Assembly: GCA_035942915.1 (NCBI GenBank) | Contig: DASZCR010000064.1 | Coordinates: 1-7,601, forward strand | Direction: 5' to 3' | DNA: 7,601 bases | DNA from: DASZCR01 sp035942915 | GTDB lineage: Bacteria; Acidobacteriota; Blastocatellia; Pyrinomonadales; Pyrinomonadaceae | Shown here: in pieces, positions 1 to 4,847 of the stretch | Layout: each line of letters opens with the position of its first letter | How positions within the stretch are numbered: the first letter of the stretch is position 1 | Made by a program: the position numbers and the translations under genes | The notes under the pieces: model-generated | Databases searched by the model: none | What the model saw: the letters and a program-made list of their open reading frames with translations, nothing else | Told to the model about the DNA's origin: nothing

Positions 1-15
1 CCCCCCTCTCTTTAT

Positions 16-35
16 CTTTGCGCAAAAGCGCAGAG
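16..35 (-). terminator. Hairpin just past the PDZ gene; weak terminator candidate
   Basis: An 8-bp stem (CTTTGCGC at 16-23 with GCGCAGAG at 28-35, one G-U pair) closes a 4-nt AAAA loop. It lies 15 bases beyond the TAG stop of the minus-strand PDZ gene, where a transcript end would be expected. Read on the minus strand, the stem is followed by a purine-rich stretch rather than a T tract, so it lacks the second half of an intrinsic terminator. It may only stabilise the 3' end or belong to the next gene outside the window. Confidence 0.25.
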
Positions 36-49
36 CCGAACTTGAGCGA

Positions 50-1330
50 CTAGAGGACTCGTCCCCTGACCAAAGGCGGACGCGTCGGAGTGAGTTTCGG
101 CAGCGTGTAGACGCGCGGCGTGACGAGCGTGCGCGGTGCGATGGGCGCAACCTTCGGCGTCAAAGTTCGCGCGGCCGCGCCGAGTCGCTCCATGCGCGTG
201 AGCGGCAACAGGCGCGCGCTGGGGGTGACGAAGACAGGCTCTCTGCGTTCGGGCGTGACGCGCACCGTCCGCGTCTTCCTGTCGCGCACAATCGTCAACG
301 TCACGTCGCCCTGTTCTCTGCGGTTGATGACGCGCGAGAGTTCTTCCGTCTCGCCGATGCGTTCGCCGTCAACTTCAGTGATGATGTCGCCAGCCTTGAG
401 TCCTGCCCTGTCGGCCGGACTTCCCTCGACGACAGAGGAGATGAGCAGTCCGCGCTGGACGCCGAAGTAGTCTGCCAGTTGTTTGCCGAGCGCGCTGGTC
501 GTCACACCGATACGACGGCCGCTGAATGAGCCGAACGAGAAGAAGTTCTCGTTGTTGTTGCGTCGCAGCTCTTCGGCGCGTCGGCGCATCTCTTCGGCCT
601 GACGGCGTGCCGCTTCGCCGCGCTCGCGGCTGCGCTCGCCCTGCCCGCGCAACTCTTCGGCGCGTCGGCGCAACTCGTCTGCGCGCCAGACCTCACCGTT
701 TCCGAACAATTGCGAGACGCCTTCGCGCTTGCCGAGTGTGACGTTAATCTCCTGTTCGCCGCCGCCGCTGCGACGGACGCTGAGGCGCGCGTTGTGCTCC
801 GGCGACGACTCGTCAATGAGCCGGTTCAGTTTGCGATAGGTGTTCACAGGCTCTCCGTCGAAGCGCAGAATCACGTCGCCTTCACGCAGTCCGGCGCGTT
901 CGGCCGGGCTGCCTTTGATGACGCTCCTGATGACGAGTCCGCGCGGCTCGCCCGTCATCCCGTAGCGCCCCATCGTCTCGCGCGTCACCTCTTCGACCGA
1001 GACGCCGAGAAAATTGCCTCCCTGAAAGAGCGAAAACGCGAACGGCTCAACGCCGGGCATGACGGCTTCGGGTGGCACAATCTCTTGCGGCGGCGGCGCG
1101 GCGGCGACCAAATCTGCGTAGAGCGTGGCCGCTGCCTGCGGGGCGACGGCGGCGGGCGGCGCAGGTTGTGCAGGAGCGGACGGGTTGGCCGGTGCGGCCT
1201 GCTGCGCGGGCGCTGTCGGCATCGCAGGCGCCGTCGGCGCGACCTCCTGCGCCAACAGACCCGGACTGAGAGTGACGAAGAGCAGGAATGCGGCGCTGGC
1301 GGCCGACAGCTTCATAGGCTTCTTGGTCAT
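50..1330 (-). CDS. Exported double-PDZ-domain protein with central coiled coil
   Basis: This encodes a 426-residue protein that probably acts as a periplasmic or surface scaffold or peptide-binding protein. Residues 8-27 form a signal peptide ending LSPGLLA before QE. A Pro/Ala-rich linker spans about 29-95. PDZ 1 covers about 107-200, with the GSPAERAGLREGDVI core near 140-154. A strongly charged Arg/Glu coiled coil spans about 215-262, and PDZ 2 covers about 270-365 (GSPADRAGLKAGDIITEVDG). The tail is Pro/Arg-rich and basic. No trypsin-like His-Asp-Ser domain precedes the PDZs, so this is not a DegP/HtrA protease even though the PDZs resemble that class. The reading frame stays open to an ATG at 1411, but that would put 27 charged residues before the signal peptide. 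The ATG at 1330 gives a normal signal sequence and has GGAGG upstream; ATG 1315 is also possible. The gene is divergent from the methyltransferase. The domain call is firm; the ligand is unknown. Confidence 0.85.
   Translation of the reverse strand: MTKKPMKLSAASAAFLLFVTLSPGLLAQEVAPTAPAMPTAPAQQAAPANPSAPAQPAPPAAVAPQAAATLYADLVAAAPPPQEIVPPEAVMPGVEPFAFSLFQGGNFLGVSVEEVTRETMGRYGMTGEPRGLVIRSVIKGSPAERAGLREGDVILRFDGEPVNTYRKLNRLIDESSPEHNARLSVRRSGGGEQEINVTLGKREGVSQLFGNGEVWRADELRRRAEELRGQGERSRERGEAARRQAEEMRRRAEELRRNNNENFFSFGSFSGRRIGVTTSALGKQLADYFGVQRGLLISSVVEGSPADRAGLKAGDIITEVDGERIGETEELSRVINRREQGDVTLTIVRDRKTRTVRVTPERREPVFVTPSARLLPLTRMERLGAAARTLTPKVAPIAPRTLVTPRVYTLPKLTPTRPPLVRGRVL
569..672 (-). repeat. 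20-bp in-frame direct repeat encoding coiled-coil heptads
   Basis: The same 20 bases occur at 569-588 and 653-672, offset by 84 bp. That is 28 codons, or exactly four heptads. Both copies encode the RRRAEEL motif of the coiled coil between the two PDZ domains. The exact nucleotide identity, beyond protein similarity, suggests recent internal duplication or gene conversion within the coil, so coil length could vary between relatives. Confidence 0.8.
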
Positions 1331-1344
1331 GGCGGCTAGAGACA

Positions 1345-1349
1345 CCTCC
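1345..1349 (-). promoter_or_regulatory. Shine-Dalgarno GGAGG for the PDZ gene
   Basis: CCTCC on the plus strand reads GGAGG on the minus strand, 14 bases before the ATG at 1330. The spacing is longer than the usual 5-10 bases. It is still the only good ribosome site nearby, and it lies inside the longer open frame, which argues against the upstream ATG at 1411. Confidence 0.5.
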
Positions 1350-1411
1350 GAAGATTTTTTCTCACGCCTTGCACGCCCGCCCCGCCTCCCCGGTTCCGAA
1401 ACTTTTCCCAC

Positions 1412-1441
1412 TTGTGCGCCGACCGCGCCGAAAGCTAAACT
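1412..1441 (+). promoter_or_regulatory. Possible sigma-70-like promoter for the methyltransferase operon
   Basis: TTGTGC at 1412-1417 and TAAACT at 1436-1441 are separated by 18 bases and lie just before the start codon at 1456, in the 125-bp divergent spacer 1331-1455. A start site about seven bases past TAAACT would leave almost no leader, which agrees with the absence of a Shine-Dalgarno there. The match is weak and made by eye. The rest of the spacer holds a T6 run (1355-1360) and the PDZ ribosome site, and I see no clear minus-strand promoter. Confidence 0.25.
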
Positions 1442-1455
1442 TCACGCCGCACGAG

Positions 1456-2082
1456 ATGAAACCGACCCCACTCATCGCAGACCGCACGACGCAGACCGCG
1501 CGGCAGACGACCGCGCCCACCTCGCGCGCGGGTGCGCCGAAAATTCTCGACATCGGCTGCGGCAAGCACAAGACGCCCGGAGCCATCGGCCTCGACAACA
1601 ACCCGCGCACGGGAGCCGACGTTATCCACAGTCTCGACGACGTGCCCTATCCTTTCGCCGACAACGAGTTTGACGTGGTCGTCGGCAATCAGGTCATCGA
1701 ACACGTCGAGGACGTGCTGGCCGTGATGGCCGAGTTGTATCGCATCACGCGCCCCGGCGGCATCATCCGCCTCGACACACCGCACTACTCCGACATCGCC
1801 TCCTACACAGACCCGACGCACAAGCACCACCTGACGACCGAGTCCTTCGCCTACTTCACGGGCAAGCGCCCGGACTTCGATTTCTACAGCGAGGTCAGGC
1901 TGCGCCCGCGCGTCGTCCGCGTCACAATGCTCAAGCTGTGGCGCGCGCTCGGCTTCGAGCTATTGGTCAACAGTTGCAACCGTTACCCCGCGCTCCGTTT
2001 CCTGCGGCGCTTCTGGGAGAGCTATCTCTGCTTTATCATTCGCGGCAAGACTATCTACTTCGAGTTTGAAGTGCTCAAATGA
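1456..2082 (+). CDS. Class I SAM-dependent methyltransferase
   Basis: This encodes a 208-residue cytoplasmic enzyme of the Methyltransf_11 type, which moves a methyl group from S-adenosylmethionine to an unknown acceptor. Motif I is ILDIGCGKHKTPGAIGLD at residues 30-47, with the acidic D47 placed to bind the SAM ribose. The VIEHVEDV segment (80-87, with E82-H83) is followed by ELYRITRPGG and IIRLDTPHYSD, the usual motif II/III region. It ends in a basic, aromatic C-terminus (about 160-208) that could contact a membrane or a substrate. The ATG at 1456 is preferred over 1369 because the extra 29 residues would be basic, Pro-rich and outside the fold. No Shine-Dalgarno precedes it. The next gene follows after 24 bp with a strong ribosome site, so the two are probably co-transcribed. 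Similar methyltransferases often occur in surface polysaccharide loci; with a GT39 protein 2.8 kb away, a glycan substrate is conceivable but unproven. Confidence 0.85.
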   Translation: MKPTPLIADRTTQTARQTTAPTSRAGAPKILDIGCGKHKTPGAIGLDNNPRTGADVIHSLDDVPYPFADNEFDVVVGNQVIEHVEDVLAVMAELYRITRPGGIIRLDTPHYSDIASYTDPTHKHHLTTESFAYFTGKRPDFDFYSEVRLRPRVVRVTMLKLWRALGFELLVNSCNRYPALRFLRRFWESYLCFIIRGKTIYFEFEVLK

Positions 2083-2090
2083 CTACGTCA

Positions 2091-2098
2091 GGAGGAGG
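2091..2098 (+). promoter_or_regulatory. Strong Shine-Dalgarno GGAGGAGG
   Basis: GGAGGAGG ends 8 bases before the ATG at 2107 and decides that start against the out-of-frame ATG at 2079, which overlaps the methyltransferase stop as ATGA. It is the best ribosome site in the window, suggesting that the second gene of the pair is translated efficiently. Confidence 0.8.
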
Positions 2099-2106
2099 CA
2101 ACAAGG

Positions 2107-2694
2107 ATGGCGAACGCAACGAAACGCGGGCGGACGGAGAAGACGACGGAAGCGGGCGGCGCAACTGCCCGGCGCTCGACGGGCAAGCCGACGAAGAAGG
2201 AGCAAATCATCTCGCTCTTCCTCTCAGGGATGGGCGAAGTCGAAGACATCGCCATCATCACCGGCTCGCGGCCGTCTTACGTCGGCTCTGTTTTGCAGGA
2301 GGCAGGACTGGCCTCCGGCTACTTCGACCTCTACACCTCGACCGCTCACCCGATGAACGTCTACTCGAAGTTCTTCGCCAACAAGTTGAGCTTCAGAGAT
2401 GAGGACGCCGCCCGCGAGAGCGTCGCTTTAATCGACCGCCTGCACGCGCAGTTCGAGTTTGCGGGCGACCGCGCCGGTCAGCACCACGCGCTCTCGATGG
2501 CGCTCGTCATGTTCGACCGCGCACGCTGGACGGGCAAAGGGCGCGAAGCCGAAATCTTCCGCCAGTGGCTCACCGCGCGACTCACGGAAGCCGACCTCAC
2601 ATCAGACGAAGAGGGCGACTCCGATGCCGACGATGACATGGACGAAGACGACGGCGAGACTCTCCACGAGCCGACGCCGGAGGACGTAGGCTGA
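2107..2694 (+). CDS. Uncharacterised protein: basic N-terminus, HTH-like segment, acidic tail
   Basis: I do not recognise the family of this 195-residue protein. Residues 1-31 are basic and low complexity (Lys, Arg, Thr). Residues 30-68 (KKEQIISLFLSGMGEVEDIA, then ITGSRPSYVGSVLQEAGL) read like a helix-turn-helix of the kind in resolvases or sigma region 4: a helix, then 'VEDIAIITG', then a recognition-type helix ending at EAGL. A middle part (about 70-160) is alpha-helical and carries YFDLYTSTAHPMNVYSKFF and, further on, FAGDRAGQHHALSMALVMFDRARW. The last 30 residues are extremely acidic (a run of Asp and Glu from about 166). It may bind DNA as a small regulator, with the acidic tail modulating binding or mimicking nucleic acid. 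It is the second gene after the methyltransferase. The codon pattern matches its neighbours and the ribosome site is strong, so it is very likely a real gene. The function is inference only. Confidence 0.75.
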   Translation: MANATKRGRTEKTTEAGGATARRSTGKPTKKEQIISLFLSGMGEVEDIAIITGSRPSYVGSVLQEAGLASGYFDLYTSTAHPMNVYSKFFANKLSFRDEDAARESVALIDRLHAQFEFAGDRAGQHHALSMALVMFDRARWTGKGREAEIFRQWLTARLTEADLTSDEEGDSDADDDMDEDDGETLHEPTPEDVG

Positions 2695-2714
2695 CGACTC
2701 CTCTCATCAATCAA

Positions 2715-2750
2715 CCCGCATCCTTCCTCTGAACGCCGCCCGCATCCTTC
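2715..2750 (+). repeat. Direct repeat CCCGCATCCTTC, two copies
   Basis: CCCGCATCCTTC occurs at 2715-2726 and again at 2739-2750, 24 bases apart start to start, in the spacer after the HTH-like gene. The CCCGCATCC part of each copy can pair with GGATGCGGG at 2775-2783, so the two copies could compete for one partner strand. The second copy makes the longer helix. Confidence 0.8.
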
Positions 2751-2788
2751 GCGTGACACTTATGTCTCATGCAGGGATGCGGGAGGCG
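2734..2788 (+). promoter_or_regulatory. Long near-perfect hairpin (stem 1) upstream of the serine hydrolase
   Basis: Bases 2734-2747 (CGCCGCCCGCATCC) pair with 2775-2788 (GGATGCGGGAGGCG) over 14 positions with a single G/A mismatch at 2738/2784, closing a 27-nt loop. It could end transcription of the HTH-like gene, but no T run follows, so it is not a standard intrinsic terminator. Its loop holds one arm of a second, longer-range repeat (2765-2776), making it part of a more complex structure. Confidence 0.6.
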
Positions 2789-2845
2789 CGCGGAAGAAAG
2801 AGCGGACTTTGAACCGACTTCTATTTAAACGCGCCCTGCATGAGA
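2765..2845 (+). promoter_or_regulatory. Perfect 12-bp inverted repeat whose right arm covers the serine hydrolase start
   Basis: TCTCATGCAGGG at 2765-2776 is the exact reverse complement of CCCTGCATGAGA at 2834-2845, and the ATG at 2840-2842 lies inside the right arm. In RNA this would hide the start codon. In DNA the arms could be two halves of an operator centred 69 bp apart. No Shine-Dalgarno precedes this start. An AT-rich TATTTA at 2822-2827 between the arms could be a -10 element giving a nearly leaderless message, but no matching -35 is visible; if it is used, the DNA-operator reading becomes the better one. Confidence 0.6.
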
Positions 2846-4231
2846 TTAAAGACCACGTCGCTAATCGTCCTTCCCCTTCTCCTGCTCTTCGCCGTCGAGT
2901 CGCGTGCAGACCGCATTGACCAATACGTCCGCGCGCAGATGGAGCAGCGACACGTGCCGGGCGTTGCCATCGCGGTTGTGCGCGCAGGTCGCGTCGTCAA
3001 GGCGCGCGGCTACGGGCTGGCGAGCGTCGAGCACAACGTCGCCGTCACGCCTGAGACGGTCTTCGAGATTGGCTCCGTCTCGAAGCAGTTGACGGCCGCC
3101 GCCATCATGCTGCTCGTCGAAGAGGGCAAGGTCGAGTTGGATGCGCCCGTCGGTCGCTACGTGCCGGAAGCGCCGCCCGCGTGGAGCGGCGTCACCGTGC
3201 GCCACCTGCTGACGCACACTTCGGGTCTGCGCAACTACACGGGGCTGACCGGCTTCGAGTTGACCGAACGCCTCACGCGCGCGGAGTTCGTCCGGCGCAT
3301 CTCGCAACATCCCTCGAACTTCGCGCCCGGCGCGTCGTGGAGCTACGGCAACACCAATTACAACCTGCTCGGCTTCATCATCGAAGCGGCCAGCGGCCGA
3401 CCCTACTGGCAGTTCATGCGCGAGCGCATCTTCCGCCCGCTCGGTATGAACTCGACGGCCGACCGCGACCCGAAGTACGTGATTAGACATCGCGCCTCCG
3501 GTTACGAATGGCAACAGGGTGCGCTCACGGGTCGGGACTACGACCTGACGGACGTGTTCTCGGCCGGAGCCATCGTCTCGACCGTCCTCGACCTCGCGCG
3601 TTGGGACGCGGCGCTCTACGACGAGCGTCTGCTGCGGCGCGCGAGCCTCGAACAAATCTGGACGCCCGTCTCGCTGACTGATGGCAGCACGCGCCCCTAC
3701 GGCTTCGGCTGGTACGTCGAAAACTTTCGCGGCGCGCGACGCGTCCGCCACAACGGACAGACCGCAGGCTTCGCCGCGTCAATCGCGCGTTACACGGACG
3801 AGCGGCTGACTTTGATAGTGCTCACCAACCTCGGCGACCTCGGCCTCGGCGGCGAAATCGCGCTCGGTCTCGCCAAGCTCTATCTCCCGTCCATCTCCCT
3901 GCGTCGCCTGCCGACGCGCACAGACCTCGTAGACAGTCGGACGACGCAGCGTCTCGAACAGGTTTTGCGCGCACGGCTCGCCGGTCGGCTCGACGCCCGC
4001 GAGTGGACGGCAGATGCGCGCGCCGCGCTCTCGACGGATGGCGAGCGGCGCTGGCAACGTCTCGCCTCCTTCGGCGCGCTCACATCTTTCGCGCCCGTCA
4101 GCGCGGAGACGACAAACGGGCGACGCGTGCTGCGCTACAAGGCCGCGCTCGGCGCTGCGCGCTTCCTGCTCGTCAGGTTCGCGCTGGCCGAAGAAGGGAT
4201 TGCGGAGATGGCGGTCGAAGAGGAAGAGTGA
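2840..4231 (+). CDS. Exported beta-lactamase-fold serine hydrolase (class C / PBP4*-like)
   Basis: This encodes a 463-residue serine hydrolase of the Beta-lactamase (PF00144) superfamily, whose members include D-Ala-D-Ala peptidases, esterases and class C enzymes. A signal peptide at 1-23 (hydrophobic LIVLPLLLLFAV, then ESRA) sends it out of the cytoplasm. The three catalytic motifs are present: S79-V-S-K82 in FEIGSVSKQ (nucleophile and base), Y169-G-N171 in WSYGNTNYNLLG, and H304-N-G306 in VRHNGQTAGF, where many relatives have HTG or KTG. HLLTHTSGL at 122-130 is the usual family signature. After about residue 350 comes a roughly 110-residue C-terminal region (LASFGALTSFAPV, then RVLRYKAALG) like the small beta-rich domain attached to many of these hydrolases. 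The start lacks a Shine-Dalgarno and sits in an inverted repeat. The GNAT gene follows after 31 bp, probably in the same operon. Substrate is unpredictable; nothing shows antibiotic hydrolysis. Confidence 0.9.
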   Translation: MRLKTTSLIVLPLLLLFAVESRADRIDQYVRAQMEQRHVPGVAIAVVRAGRVVKARGYGLASVEHNVAVTPETVFEIGSVSKQLTAAAIMLLVEEGKVELDAPVGRYVPEAPPAWSGVTVRHLLTHTSGLRNYTGLTGFELTERLTRAEFVRRISQHPSNFAPGASWSYGNTNYNLLGFIIEAASGRPYWQFMRERIFRPLGMNSTADRDPKYVIRHRASGYEWQQGALTGRDYDLTDVFSAGAIVSTVLDLARWDAALYDERLLRRASLEQIWTPVSLTDGSTRPYGFGWYVENFRGARRVRHNGQTAGFAASIARYTDERLTLIVLTNLGDLGLGGEIALGLAKLYLPSISLRRLPTRTDLVDSRTTQRLEQVLRARLAGRLDAREWTADARAALSTDGERRWQRLASFGALTSFAPVSAETTNGRRVLRYKAALGAARFLLVRFALAEEGIAEMAVEEEE

Positions 4232-4262
4232 ACGCCGTTTCGCGGCGCTCTCGGAGAAGACT

Positions 4263-4820
4263 ATGAACTTCTGGCAGGGCAAGAACGTGCGCCTGCGCGG
4301 CATCGAGCCGGCGGACGCCGAAACCTTCTTCGCGTGGAATCTCGACAGCGAGACGGGAAGCGCGCTCGAATTTCTCTGGCCGCCCGTCTCGCTCGCGCAA
4401 ATCAGGGCGGAAGTCGCAGAGTTGTCGCTCAAGAAACTCGAAGACGACCGTTTCAAATGGATTATCGAAGATGCTGCGGGCACGGCCGTCGGCTCCATCA
4501 GCACACACGAATGCGAGCCGCGTCATGGCACGTTCAGCTACGGCATCAACGTCGCGCGCGAGCATCGCGGCAAGGGCTACGCGGGCGAAGCGATTATGCT
4601 CGTCGTCAGGTACTACTTCGAGGAGTTGCGCTATCAGAAGGTGACGGTCGGCGTTGACGACTTTAACGGCGCATCCATTCGCCTACACGAAAAGCTCGGC
4701 TTCACGCGCGAGGGGACGCTGCGCCGGATGCGCTTCCGGCAAGGCCGTTTCTTCGACATACACCTCTATGGTATGACACGCGAAGAGTGGGAGAGACTAT
4801 CGCCACCGCAGCAGCCTTGA
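4263..4820 (+). CDS. GNAT-family N-acetyltransferase, RimJ/RimL type
   Basis: This encodes a 185-residue cytoplasmic acetyltransferase that uses acetyl-CoA to modify an amine on a protein N-terminus, an amino sugar or a small molecule. The opening VRLRGIEPADAETFFAW is the usual start of the Acetyltransf_3 (RimJ/RimL) group. YGINVAREHRGKGYAGEA (about 93-110) carries the RGKGYA pyrophosphate-binding loop at 102-107 and is followed by an amphipathic helix. The segment NGASIRLHEKLGFTREG is the conserved 'N-S-Y-K-GF' end of the CoA site, and the C-terminus has LYGMTREEW. The frame is open further upstream inside the serine hydrolase gene, but ATG 4263 begins the fold and has GGAGA at 4253-4257 five bases away. 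It sits 31 bp after the hydrolase stop and 27 bp before the glycosyltransferase, so it is probably the middle gene of an operon. The substrate is not evident; sugar N-acylation is possible given the glycosyltransferase next door. Confidence 0.9.
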   Translation: MNFWQGKNVRLRGIEPADAETFFAWNLDSETGSALEFLWPPVSLAQIRAEVAELSLKKLEDDRFKWIIEDAAGTAVGSISTHECEPRHGTFSYGINVAREHRGKGYAGEAIMLVVRYYFEELRYQKVTVGVDDFNGASIRLHEKLGFTREGTLRRMRFRQGRFFDIHLYGMTREEWERLSPPQQP

Positions 4821-4847
4821 GGCGGCACGCGCCGCAGTCTACGCGAC

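Noticed and set aside
710..1339. Plus-strand open frame (209 aa) opposite the PDZ gene
   Set aside because: Its translation is Arg/Gly-rich low complexity, and the opposite strand encodes a signal peptide and a clear PDZ domain.
50..1411. HtrA/DegP protease
   Set aside because: PDZ domains resemble those of HtrA, but there is no trypsin-like domain or GNSGG motif. The N-terminal half is a Pro/Ala linker.
2734..2788. Intrinsic transcription terminator
   Set aside because: The stem is strong, but a purine-rich GC sequence follows instead of a T run, and the 27-nt loop is large.
2861..3751. Long open frame (296 aa) on the minus strand across the serine hydrolase
   Set aside because: It lies wholly antisense to a gene with all three catalytic motifs. 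It is low-complexity Arg/Ala/Asp-rich and matches no family; GC-rich coding DNA produces such frames routinely.
2840..4231. Antibiotic-resistance beta-lactamase
   Set aside because: The fold and motifs are shared by many esterases and peptidases. HNG in place of KTG and the extra C-terminal region give no support for a resistance role.
3779..4504. Minus-strand open frame (241 aa) spanning the end of the hydrolase and most of the GNAT gene
   Set aside because: It crosses two well-supported genes on the other strand and has no recognisable domain; it is a GC shadow.
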